NCBI RefSeq assembly: GCF_000439085.1
Contig: NZ_AUUA01000003.1
Location: forward strand, 417,489 to 481,488
Direction of reading: 5' to 3'
Source of the DNA: Leminorella grimontii ATCC 33999 = DSM 5078
GTDB taxonomy: Bacteria; Pseudomonadota; Gammaproteobacteria; Enterobacterales; Enterobacteriaceae
DNA: 64,000 bases
Shown here in pieces: positions 48,716 to 55,780 of the stretch (positions are counted from its first letter, which is position 1; every line of letters begins with the position of its first letter). A program made the position numbers and the translations under genes. Below the pieces are notes generated by a model. The model searched no databases and was not told the DNA's origin. It saw nothing but the letters and a program-made list of their open reading frames with translations.

Positions 48716-50785
48716 CTACCTGCGGGCAGACAGCGAGCGCAGCAGAACGCCGATCGTCGTCCCGTTATGCAGCAGCGCGCTCAGCGTTGGAGAAAGTTTT
48801 CCCATCGCCGCCGCCAGCATAATGCCGCTGTTTACCCATTCAGTAACCTTGATGTTGCTGTTCACCAAACGCATCGCCTGTACGGACAGCTCTCTGGCCG
48901 TGGCCACGCCGTGCAGGGAATCTCGCATCAGCACCGCATCCGCCGCCTGTTGAGCGAGTTCCGTACTTTGGTTCATCGCCATGCCGATATCGGCCTGAGT
49001 CAACGCCGGGGCGTCGTTTACGCCGTCGCCGATGAACAGCACGCGGCATCCCTGTTCCTGAAGAGTCTGCACCACCTCGACCTTGCTTTCCGGCGTTGCT
49101 TCGGCGAAATAGCAGTCAATACCCAGCGAATCAGCCAGCTGTTCAGCCTTCTCCTGTTTATCGCCGGTTAACAGAACAACCTGCCGGATACCCAGCTCTC
49201 GAAGATGAGAGATAACTTCGGCCGCTTCGTCGCGAACGTTGTCCTGTAGCCCTATCATGCCGACCAGCTGCTCGTTCAGGCTGATAAACAGGAGGTGGCG
49301 GCCTTTTTCCTCCAGCTCCTCAATCTGCTTTTGGAACGGCCCAAAGTCTATCTGATAGTGTTCCCGCAGGAAGTGGCGGCTGCCGATGACCATCTGGTTG
49401 CCTTCCAGCTCCGAAATCAGGCCGTGGGCGATAACGTACTCTACTTCCCCGTGGTTAATATGGGGGAGTTCGTGCTGGGCGGCGGCGTTGACGACGGCGC
49501 GCGCCAGCGGGTGATTGCTGTGTTCTTCCACCGACGCGGCAATGGCCAACAGGCGGCGGGCCCAGGTTGTTTCCGGCGCAAAGCTCACGACGTCCGTCAC
49601 CAGCATGTCGCCGTGGGTGAGCGTTCCGGTCTTATCGAACACTACCGTATCGATATCGGCAAGCTGCTCTATCGCTCTGCCACCCTTGAGCAGCAGCCCA
49701 GAGGTAGCGGCTTTATACATCACTGACTTGAAGGCTATCGGCGTGCTGAGCTTCAGCGCGCATGAGTAGTCAACCAGAAATACGGACGCCAGGCGCTGCC
49801 AGTCGCGGGTTAGCGCAAACACGCCCGCGCCTGCGCCGAGGGTGATCGCCACCCGGCGGTCGGCCATTCGCTGAGTCACCTGCTGCGTCTCGCTGCGCTG
49901 GCCCAGCGATTCGGTGATAAAGCGCCGGATGCTGGCGGTAGAAGAGTCGTCCCCTACGCGTTCGGCTCGAACCGCGACGTTGCCGTCCTGCACCTGAGTG
50001 CCGGCAAAAACCCATGCACCGCTTTCTCTGCGCACCGGCACGCTTTCGCCGGTCATCGACGCCTGATTAATCAGGCCAACGCCGCGGATAACGCGACCGT
50101 CGGCCGGAATGTTATCCCCCGGTCCCAGCAGCATAACGTCGCCGTTTTTAAGATCGTCGGCGGCTATCTCTTCGCGCGCGTCGCCGCGCTCAACCCAAAC
50201 GGCGTGATGCTGCGGCTGCATCAGTTCGGACAGCAGCTCGTCCGAATGGCGGCTGGTTTCCTGCTCAAAGTACTCGCCAAGCGTCAGCAGGCTCTGGGTC
50301 AGCATGGCCGTGCGGTAGTCGCCGCGAACGATGGACAGGCTTAACGCCAGCGCGTCCAATACCTCAACGTTCAGCTCGCGTCGGCAAAGCGATTCGATCC
50401 CTTCGGCTATGGTCGGCGCCATCAGCGCCAGCGCAGGCACTGCGGCCCAGCGTTTGGGAAGAAATTGCGTAGCCGCCAGACCTGCGATATTCAACAGGTT
50501 ATCACCGCCGCAGTACTCGGACTCATACTCCTTTTCCTGCGCCAGAGACCAGTCCAGGCGGTTTAACTGCGCGAGCAGCGCCGCTTCATCGGTCTTTTGC
50601 GGATCGTAGGTCAGCACGGCGGACGCCGCCGCAGGGCGAAGGCGAACTCCTCTAACCCCGCTGAAGGCCAGAAGCTGCGTTTTCAGCCAGCCGGCATACT
50701 CTTCATGTTCCAACAAAAGAGGAATTCGCACGCGCAGGCGGCCGGGCAAAGAGTGAACCGGCGTAATTTGGGATAAATGCGTCAT
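48716..50785 (-). CDS. P1B-type metal ATPase with arginine-rich N-terminus (FezB-like, candidate ferrosome ATPase)
   Basis: A 689-residue P-type ATPase. The N-terminal HMA2-like domain carries H-x2-PGRLRVR at residues 11-20 in place of a CxxC metal site. The catalytic core is intact: TGES (245-248), phosphorylated Asp384 in DKTGT, HP at 425-426 in SNHPLA, and GDGVNDAP (586-593). The intramembrane metal motif reads DYSCALK (339-345) rather than CPC/CPH, arguing against a copper or zinc exporter. From memory, P1B ATPases with this Arg-rich N-terminal motif are FezB proteins, which load iron into ferrosome organelles. The gene is last in a tight series with small membrane proteins. Substrate and organelle role are inference; ATPase activity and membrane location are near certain. 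Confidence 0.85.
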   Translation of the reverse strand: MTHLSQITPVHSLPGRLRVRIPLLLEHEEYAGWLKTQLLAFSGVRGVRLRPAAASAVLTYDPQKTDEAALLAQLNRLDWSLAQEKEYESEYCGGDNLLNIAGLAATQFLPKRWAAVPALALMAPTIAEGIESLCRRELNVEVLDALALSLSIVRGDYRTAMLTQSLLTLGEYFEQETSRHSDELLSELMQPQHHAVWVERGDAREEIAADDLKNGDVMLLGPGDNIPADGRVIRGVGLINQASMTGESVPVRRESGAWVFAGTQVQDGNVAVRAERVGDDSSTASIRRFITESLGQRSETQQVTQRMADRRVAITLGAGAGVFALTRDWQRLASVFLVDYSCALKLSTPIAFKSVMYKAATSGLLLKGGRAIEQLADIDTVVFDKTGTLTHGDMLVTDVVSFAPETTWARRLLAIAASVEEHSNHPLARAVVNAAAQHELPHINHGEVEYVIAHGLISELEGNQMVIGSRHFLREHYQIDFGPFQKQIEELEEKGRHLLFISLNEQLVGMIGLQDNVRDEAAEVISHLRELGIRQVVLLTGDKQEKAEQLADSLGIDCYFAEATPESKVEVVQTLQEQGCRVLFIGDGVNDAPALTQADIGMAMNQSTELAQQAADAVLMRDSLHGVATARELSVQAMRLVNSNIKVTEWVNSGIMLAAAMGKLSPTLSALLHNGTTIGVLLRSLSARR

Positions 50786-50793
50786 TGCGGGCG

Positions 50794-51117
50794 CTACTCG
50801 CCGTCCTGCGCATTCTCGCGATAGTAGTCAAGCTCGGCCTGAACGTCGGCCAGCCGCTCTTTTAGCTCCTCAACCTCGCCGCGCACCGCGCCCCAGGCCC
50901 TGTTAGCCGTCGCGCCGATGCTCTCCTGCACCTTACTGTTAGACAGCAGATAGGCGATAGCCGCGCCGGCAACGATGCCGGTAATTAAATGCGCGCGGCC
51001 ATTGTCGGCGCGATACGGCGTTTGTTGGCCCTGCGGTGCGCCAGGAGCATAGCCCTGGGAGTAAGGCGAATAGGGATACGGCGGATAATAGTAGTAAGGA
51101 TTATTCGGCTGTTTCAT
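50794..51117 (-). CDS. Small YtxH-like membrane protein with Tyr/Pro-rich N-terminus (ferrosome cluster accessory)
   Basis: A 107-residue protein in three parts: a Pro/Tyr/Gly/Gln-rich low-complexity N-terminus (residues 1-35, opening MKQPNNPYYYYPPYPYSPYS), one short membrane helix (about 43-60, LITGIVAGAAIAYLLSN), and a helical, coiled-coil-like acidic C-terminus (EVEELKERLADVQAELDYYRE). It ends 8 bp before the ATPase gene and overlaps the preceding gene by 17 bp. The family is unknown to me; the build suggests a membrane-surface scaffold. A similar layout recurs in the larger protein at 51408-52040. Confidence 0.78.
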   Translation of the reverse strand: MKQPNNPYYYYPPYPYSPYSQGYAPGAPQGQQTPYRADNGRAHLITGIVAGAAIAYLLSNSKVQESIGATANRAWGAVRGEVEELKERLADVQAELDYYRENAQDGE

Positions 51118-51415
51118 CTGCGCCTCTCTTATTTACGGCATCCATAAGGTATAAACCGGCTGCGCCGGCGCTGAGTACGGTCAAAAGCGTTAATACCGGG
51201 CGACCTGCCGTGGCGTTCGCTACCGTCATGGCGGCGCCGCTGATAAGCCCCGCCTTGGTGGCGTCCTTCAGTACCTTACCCGTCGCCTGCTCAAGGGTAT
51301 TTTCTCCGTTCTTATAGCGCCGCCACTGCTCAACGCCGGAGGCCGCCGCGCCGACTAAAGCGCCTGCAATCAACGCCCGGCTGGCGGGATTAAGGCGATC
51401 GCTGTTATTACTCAT
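51101..51415 (-). CDS. Small glycine-rich membrane protein (ferrosome cluster accessory)
   Basis: A 104-residue hydrophobic protein with two or three glycine-zipper-like membrane segments (LIAGALVGAAASGVEQW; AGLISGAAMTVANAT; PVLTLLTVLSAGAAGLYLMDAV). Small-residue spacing of this kind favours tight helix packing in curved or oligomeric membranes. It overlaps both neighbours (17 bp and 8 bp), which makes co-expression with the ATPase likely. No characterised homologue is recognised. Confidence 0.75.
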   Translation of the reverse strand: MSNNSDRLNPASRALIAGALVGAAASGVEQWRRYKNGENTLEQATGKVLKDATKAGLISGAAMTVANATAGRPVLTLLTVLSAGAAGLYLMDAVNKRGADETAE

Positions 51416-52040
51416 CGTCAGCCTCCTTGTCGTCGGCCTGGCGGTGGCGCGCTACCGACTCCTGAAAGCCCTCTTTGCCCGCGGTAACGGTATCGCGGAA
51501 AATTTCGCCGCCGGCCTTTGCGCTCTCTTTAACGCTTTCTGCCGCAGAGCCGGCCGCTTCTTTAACCTTTCCGCCGCCGGTTTTCAGCAAATCGCCCGCG
51601 TTGGCGAAGGTTTGCAGCAGCGTGTTGCGCACGCTCTCATTACCCAAGATCAGCGCCGCCGCCGCGCCTATCATGGCGCCCTTCCAAAACTCTTTATCAT
51701 CAACGCCAATCGTACTGACAATTTTCTTAAACAGGCTGGCCTGTTCGCCCATCAGCCCTTCCACCATGCCCTGAGCCTGTGAACCCCAGTCAAAGCCCTG
51801 AGGAGGCACGCCCGGCTGCTGAAACTGCTGAGGCGCAGGCGGCATGCCGTAGCCCATCGGCGGCTGACCGCACATCGGGTGCCACATTGGTGGATAGGGG
51901 GGCCAGGCCGGCGGCTGCATGGTTTGCTGTGGGGGATAGGGAGGGTAAGGCGGATAGTAGGGATAGCCGTAAGGTCCGTATGGAGGCATATCCTGACCGG
52001 ATGCGTTTTCCCAATCGCTGCTTTTTTTATCTTTTCCCAT
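51408..52040 (-). CDS. Membrane protein with Pro/Tyr-rich N-terminus and amphipathic helical tail (ferrosome cluster accessory)
   Basis: A 210-residue protein. Residues 17-80 are a low-complexity Pro/Tyr/Gly/Met/Gln region (for example PYGPYGYPYYPPYPPYPP). A hydrophobic segment follows (FWKGAMIGAAAALILGN, about 129-145), then an Ala/Lys/Glu-rich repetitive helix (KVKEAAGSAAESVKESAKAG) and an acidic end. It is a larger version of the design of the 107-residue protein two genes downstream. A GAGGAACTG site precedes the ATG. Low-complexity Tyr/Pro stretches can drive protein assembly; a packaging or coat role is speculation. Confidence 0.76.
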   Translation of the reverse strand: MGKDKKSSDWENASGQDMPPYGPYGYPYYPPYPPYPPQQTMQPPAWPPYPPMWHPMCGQPPMGYGMPPAPQQFQQPGVPPQGFDWGSQAQGMVEGLMGEQASLFKKIVSTIGVDDKEFWKGAMIGAAAALILGNESVRNTLLQTFANAGDLLKTGGGKVKEAAGSAAESVKESAKAGGEIFRDTVTAGKEGFQESVARHRQADDKEADDE

Positions 52041-52051
52041 TATTCAGTTCC

Positions 52052-52378
52052 TCAGTCTTTAGCCGCTGACGGCGAGATAATTGGTAACAGTTCGGTTAAC
52101 GCCAACTCGGCCTGTTCGTCATCATCGCCGAACAGTTGTGCAATCAGCTTAGGAGACAGGCGCTTAGCGTCATACTCTAATAATAGACTACCGGTCGCCG
52201 TATTCAGGCTATAGCTATGAAGACTATGCCCCGGGCCACAGTAGTCGTCCAGCGCGGAAAGCTTGCTCTTTCCCAGCGACGCAATCAGCGTGTTGTTAAA
52301 ACGCAGCCTAATGCGGCCGGGGATATGGTGCGCAATCGTCACATAGCGGCGAAGCGCCATAAGGCTATCCGAACTCAT
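52052..52378 (-). CDS. HMA2-like protein with H-x2-PGRIRLR motif (ferrosome cluster)
   Basis: A 108-residue protein with the motif H-H-I-P-G-R-I-R-L-R at residues 17-26, followed by an HMA2-like alpha/beta fold (SYSLNTATGSLLLEYDAKRLSP) and an acidic tail. The same motif begins the ATPase and the divergent 122-residue protein. The start at 52378 has an AGGAAAAAG site; the longer frame would run into the ERIC element. It is the promoter-proximal gene of the five-gene minus-strand operon ending with the ATPase. Confidence 0.78.
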   Translation of the reverse strand: MSSDSLMALRRYVTIAHHIPGRIRLRFNNTLIASLGKSKLSALDDYCGPGHSLHSYSLNTATGSLLLEYDAKRLSPKLIAQLFGDDDEQAELALTELLPIISPSAAKD

Positions 52379-52398
52379 TCTTTTTCCTAAATCTCGTT

Positions 52399-52525
52399 TA
52401 TACCCTAAATAATTCGAGTTGTATGAAGGCGGCAAGGGAGAGAATCCCCAGGAGCGTACATAAGTACGTGACTGGGGTGAGCGAGCGCAGCCAACGTACA
52501 GGCAACTTGAAGTATGACGGGTATA
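52399..52525. repeat. ERIC element (127 bp)
   Basis: The 127-bp palindromic element runs from TATACCCTAAATAATTCGAG to GAAGTATGACGGGTATA. It contains the hallmark core GTACGTGACTGGGGTGAGCG and its inverted partner GAATCCCCAGGAGCGTAC, matching the standard ERIC sequence. It sits 21 bp upstream of the first gene of the ATPase operon and would be transcribed in its leader. Confidence 0.93.
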
Positions 52526-52715
52526 GGTCGTTAAAAAAACGTTGCAACTATCATATGACGCCAGCCGGCGATTGAAAATATGAAAATGCCCTGAACGGCC
52601 ACAAATCCGGAATATTTTTATCCCGTACTGAGAATGCGATTTCCTACGCTTTCAATATGTTGCGAATCTCTCATATTTCCTATGCCTTGGGATATAGACA
52701 GAACATAAATCTTAA

Positions 52716-52730
52716 TGTAAATTATTATCG
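52716..52730. promoter_or_regulatory. Candidate Fur box in the divergent ferrosome-cluster promoter region
   Basis: TGTAAATTATTATCG read on the minus strand matches 11 of 14 positions of the 7-1-7 Fur pattern TGATAATnATTATCA. It lies 26 bp upstream of the plus-strand HMA2/membrane gene, where it would overlap that promoter. Confidence 0.45.
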
Positions 52731-52756
52731 TTAACTTTACTGTTTAGGTGGTCACC

Positions 52757-53125
52757 ATGAGCAACCCTTACGTCCATCAAACCCCCAACCGCATCCGCGT
52801 ACGTTCTGACTTTATTCAGCACCATCCTGCTCGCGTTGAAGCGCTTATCAAGCAGCTGAACCAAATTCCGGGCATTAAGGACATTCAGCACCGCCGCTAT
52901 GCCGGTTCCGTTGCTATTCAATTCGACAGCAAGGTTGTCAGCGCTTCTGCACTGCTGGAAACGCTGGAAAGCAACGGCTGGATGGAAGAAAGCGAGCAGC
53001 GCGACTTTGTTCATCACGCACTGCGGCTGGGAGCCAAAACGCTGATTAAGGGAATTGCAGTCACCACGCTTAAGCGCACGCTGGGCGGCTCGCTGCTAAG
53101 CACCGTAGCCGCGATGGCCAGATAA
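52757..53125 (+). CDS. HMA2-like protein with C-terminal membrane segment (FezC-like candidate)
   Basis: A 122-residue protein with the motif H-Q-T-P-N-R-I-R-V-R at residues 7-16, an HMA2-like domain (IPGIKDIQHRRYAGSVAIQFDSKVVSASALLETLESNGW), and a hydrophobic C-terminus (IKGIAVTTLKRTLGGSLLSTVAAMA). It is divergent from the ATPase operon across a 378-bp gap holding an ERIC element and a Fur-like box. The ATG at 52757 has an AGGTGG site. FezC proteins, as I recall, also carry HMA2 domains; the assignment is inference. Confidence 0.78.
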   Translation: MSNPYVHQTPNRIRVRSDFIQHHPARVEALIKQLNQIPGIKDIQHRRYAGSVAIQFDSKVVSASALLETLESNGWMEESEQRDFVHHALRLGAKTLIKGIAVTTLKRTLGGSLLSTVAAMAR

Positions 53126-53146
53126 GCGACGTCTTCGTTATTCTAT

Positions 53147-53184
53147 GCGCCCTGCAGGCTCTACGGCCTGCGGGGCGTTTCTTT
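53147..53184 (+). terminator. Terminator after the plus-strand HMA2 gene
   Basis: GCGCCCTGCAGGC (53147-53159) pairs imperfectly with GGCCTGCGGGGCG (53165-53177), followed by TTTCTTTAT. Confidence 0.7.
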
Positions 53185-53213
53185 ATATAACGGTCTGGAC
53201 AAAACGCAGTGGC

Positions 53214-53639
53214 CTAACCAAAGCGTTTGGCCGCGCACTGACAAATGCCGCCGCTGCGTGCAGGGCAGCGCTTACAGGGAGGAGATTTAAGCGGCAGGCG
53301 TAATATCGACGGGGACTGAGCTCCTTTTGGCATCGGCCGCATCGCTCCTCTCGCCGAAGGTATTTTCTCTTTCGCTGAAGGCCAGGAAGGTTCATGGTAG
53401 TCAAACCACTCCAGCAGCGGCTTTAACGGCTTAGCGACTTCTCCAAGCATGGCGCCGACCACCTGCTGAGAAACCTCTCCCCAGACGGAATCTTCCTTAA
53501 GCGCTTCGCTTTGTCTTATTGGCATAACAGGAGGCAAAGTACCGTGAGAAAGCGCCCGTAAAGCGCGATCTCCAGCCTTTCTATCCTGCTTTAACGCCTT
53601 TTTATGCAGCTTCTTTAGCGCCTTAAGAGCCGATGACAT
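53214..53639 (-). CDS. Basic protein with C-terminal four-cysteine motif, Fur-box controlled, unknown function
   Basis: A 141-residue basic protein. The N-terminus is helical and Lys-rich (MSSALKALKKLHKKALKQD). The centre contains a conserved-looking GEVSQQVVGAMLGEVAKPLKPLLEWFDYHEP. The C-terminus has Cys122-x2-Cys125-x7-Cys133-x-Cys135, suited to binding Fe, Zn or an iron-sulfur cluster. I do not recognise the family. A good Fur box overlaps the region just upstream of the ATG, and the gene lies next to the candidate ferrosome cluster, so a role in iron handling is plausible. The start is at 53639, although the ribosome-binding site is weak. Confidence 0.7.
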   Translation of the reverse strand: MSSALKALKKLHKKALKQDRKAGDRALRALSHGTLPPVMPIRQSEALKEDSVWGEVSQQVVGAMLGEVAKPLKPLLEWFDYHEPSWPSAKEKIPSARGAMRPMPKGAQSPSILRLPLKSPPCKRCPARSGGICQCAAKRFG

Positions 53640-53654
53640 TGAATAACACCACAC

Positions 53655-53673
53655 GATAATGAGAATGATTCTT
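53655..53673. promoter_or_regulatory. Fur box upstream of the four-cysteine protein gene
   Basis: GATAATGAGAATGATTCTT matches 15 of 19 positions of the Fur consensus GATAATGATAATCATTATC. It lies 16 bp upstream of the start codon and would block transcription when Fur-Fe is bound. Confidence 0.72.
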
Positions 53674-53790
53674 TATATTATTACCCTATTTTTCGCCCTT
53701 TTCCAGCGGTAGAGACTCACGCGAGAACAAATACTTTGCTACCATAGTGCCCATTGTTTACACCACCATTCATGAAGATACGGGTAAGTT

Positions 53791-54021
53791 ATGAATAACA
53801 TTGAATTTCCAACGGCGGAAAAAATTGAAGAAATGGCGCAGGAAATCTCCGCGCTGAAGGCCCTGATGACGCTGATGCTGATCACTATGGGCCAGGCGGA
53901 CGCGGGCAAAGTCATCCTGAAGATGGAAAGGCTGATGGCCGCGCATGAGAACGAAGCGGAAGTTGAAACGTTTAAAAAGGTCGTTCAGCAGATCCGTCAG
54001 GCCTACCGCCAGGAATCCTGA
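53791..54021 (+). CDS. yecF: YecF, DUF2594 protein
   Basis: A 76-residue helical protein matching E. coli YecF (74 residues), with the shared pattern ALMTLMLITMGQADAGKVILKME and a C-terminal IRQAYRQ. Function unknown. In E. coli it lies near sdiA/uvrY, not here, so the location is a rearrangement. A terminator follows directly. Confidence 0.9.
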   Translation: MNNIEFPTAEKIEEMAQEISALKALMTLMLITMGQADAGKVILKMERLMAAHENEAEVETFKKVVQQIRQAYRQES

Positions 54022-54052
54022 TTAAAAGCATATATCCCAATGCCTTTATTTA

Positions 54053-54090
54053 ATCGCCGCACGGATGAATTTCCATGCGGCGATTTTTTT
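54053..54090 (+). terminator. Terminator after yecF
   Basis: Stem ATCGCCGCA (54053-54061) / TGCGGCGAT (54076-54084) followed by seven T; it abuts the stop of the convergent alx. Confidence 0.85.
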
Positions 54091-55072
54091 ATGCGTCTTC
54101 TGAACGGGCCTTGCGCCGATCGTTACGTCGGTTGACCCAGACGTTAATCGCCAGAGTAGCCAGCAGAATTGCCCCTACCGTACCCAGAGAGAAAGCGATA
54201 GGGATATGGTAGAAGTCAACAATCAGCATCTTCACGCCGATAAAAATCAGTATGACCGCCAGCCCGTACTTCAGCATAGAGAAACGCTCCGCCACGTTAA
54301 CCAGCAGGAAGTACATGGCCCTGAGGCCCAAAATGGCAAACAGGTTGGACGTTAATACAATAAAGGGATCGGTCGTTACGGCGAAGATCGCCGGAATGCT
54401 GTCAACGGCGAAAATAACGTCGCTAATCTCAACCAGAACCAGCACCAAGAACAGCGGCGTTGCGTACAAAAGCCCATTGCGACGGACAAAGAAACGTTCC
54501 CCTTCCAGCGAGTCCGTCATGCGCATCCGCCCACGAACCCATCCTATCAGCGGCCGGTTGCCAAGATCGCCCTCGTCTCCTTCCTTGGAAAACGCCATCA
54601 TTTTCACGCCGGTAAACAGCAGGAAGGCGCCGAACAGATAGAGGATCCAGCTAAACTCGGAGATAAGCCAGCTGCCAGCAAAAATCATGATTGTCCGCAG
54701 GACGATAGCGCCCAATACTCCGTAAACCAGCACTCGGCGCTGCATAGACACGGGTATGGCGAAATAGCTAAACAACATCAGCCAGACAAAGACGTTATCG
54801 ACCGCCAGCGCTTTTTCAATTAAATAGCCAGTGATAAACGCCAGCGCCTGCGCGTTGGCGACTTCTGGCCCGGCGGTTCCCTTCAGGTACCACCAAAGCC
54901 CCAGCGCAAAGAGCAGCGAAAGGCTAACCCAGACTAGCGACCAGGCGGCCGCCTGCTTAAACGACATGCCGCCGCACTTTTTCTTGCCCTGCCCAAACAG
55001 GTCAATTAAAAGCATAACGACGACGATGATGATGAAACCGCCCCACAGCAGCGGCGTACCTACAGAGTGCAT
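54089..55072 (-). CDS. alx: Alx, TerC-family membrane protein (manganese homeostasis)
   Basis: A 327-residue inner membrane protein with about nine helices. The TerC core has the acidic motifs [22 protein letters not shown] and [27 protein letters not shown]. Sequence and length match E. coli Alx (321 residues), starting M.(S/T)[10 protein letters not shown]. Alx takes part in manganese export and is induced by high pH and Mn2+ through a riboswitch; the riboswitch is present here at 55165-55296. The family name 'tellurium resistance' is historical. Confidence 0.94.
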   Translation of the reverse strand: MHSVGTPLLWGGFIIIVVVMLLIDLFGQGKKKCGGMSFKQAAAWSLVWVSLSLLFALGLWWYLKGTAGPEVANAQALAFITGYLIEKALAVDNVFVWLMLFSYFAIPVSMQRRVLVYGVLGAIVLRTIMIFAGSWLISEFSWILYLFGAFLLFTGVKMMAFSKEGDEGDLGNRPLIGWVRGRMRMTDSLEGERFFVRRNGLLYATPLFLVLVLVEISDVIFAVDSIPAIFAVTTDPFIVLTSNLFAILGLRAMYFLLVNVAERFSMLKYGLAVILIFIGVKMLIVDFYHIPIAFSLGTVGAILLATLAINVWVNRRNDRRKARSEDA

Positions 55073-55123
55073 TAGAGTTCCTCCCGCTTTCCGCCAATGC
55101 GAAAAGCTGACCTTCAGACATAA

Positions 55124-55157
55124 AAAAACGGCTACGTCAGAAAACGTGGCCGCTCTT
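55124..55157 (-). terminator. Hairpin/terminator of the alx riboswitch expression platform
   Basis: Minus-strand AGCGGCCACGT pairs with ACGTAGCCGTT (one mismatch region) and is followed by seven U. It lies between aptamer and alx start, where it can act as the regulated terminator. Confidence 0.75.
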
Positions 55158-55164
55158 TTAGCTA

Positions 55165-55296
55165 ATTATAAGCGCACCTCGCCTTCCGGCAAGGTCTCAC
55201 TTACAACCGAAGGTTGCCTGGTAACCGGATGCATTCATGCATCGTATTGACGATTAACCAGCGTGGAAGTTACTCCCCTTTGCTAGAGGGGAAGAT
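55165..55296 (-). promoter_or_regulatory. yybP-ykoY manganese riboswitch of alx
   Basis: The minus-strand leader has the yybP-ykoY signature: the paired CCCCTCTAGCAAAGGGGAG followed by TAACTTCC at one leg. The AACCTTCGGTT hairpin, then AAGTGAGACCTTGCCGGAAGGCGAGG, form the second leg. It closely follows the E. coli alx leader (PRE element), which binds Mn2+. Boundaries are approximate. Confidence 0.88.
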
Positions 55297-55320
55297 ACTG
55301 GAAGCAGTCAAAGGCGTCAA
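55292..55320 (-). promoter_or_regulatory. alx promoter
   Basis: On the minus strand TTGACG (55315-55320) and TATCTT (55292-55297) are separated by 17 bp, directly upstream of the riboswitch. Confidence 0.75.
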
Positions 55321-55780
55321 GATACGTTTGCTATTAAAGGTATAGAGAAAAAGGCATTGCAAGCTAAAATATATCGTGCGAACTATTTGGACTTCTTTCT
55401 TTATCGGCTCTATAATCGATAAGACAAACGCAATATATTTAAAGCATCACCTTTGAGACCTTATTAATAATTTAAATTAAAATATCAATTTTGATTCTTT
55501 AAATATTAATCCCGCCTAAAATTCGCTTTTAAAAAGTATCAAATCCGAGCCCCAACCACGCATGGAAAATAAAATATCAATTTTGATTCCTTAAAACTTT
55601 TTAGCCAAAATGATTTTTGTGATCGGTACGCCTCATTACATCTTTCGATTTTGATAAAGTGCCTCCCGCGGCAAACCAACGCATTATTTTTAATAAATTG
55701 CAGTTTTTTTCCGATATTAATAATGAATATCGTGTAACTATTTTTGTCCTTTATCTGAAATCCAATTCCTTGGGGTAGCT
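55321..55780. promoter_or_regulatory. AT-rich sdaC control region with repeated palindromic operators
   Basis: No gene is seen. A 25-bp sequence occurs twice with one mismatch, at 55479-55503 and 55571-55595, 92 bp apart. Each contains the palindromic core ATCAATTTTGAT within AAAATATC...TTAAA. A third related half (CGATTTTGATAAAG) lies at 55647-55660. They are probably binding sites of a dimeric regulator of the serine-utilisation operon. The GGGGT-A site before the ATG at 55781 is weak. Confidence 0.6.

Noticed and set aside
48716..50785. Copper or zinc exporter (CopA/ZntA type)
   Set aside because: No CPC or CPH in the membrane metal site and no CxxC in the N-terminal domain; the Arg-rich N-terminus and gene neighbours point elsewhere.
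54089..55072. Tellurite resistance determinant TerC
   Set aside because: Sequence and Mn riboswitch match Alx; no other ter genes are present.
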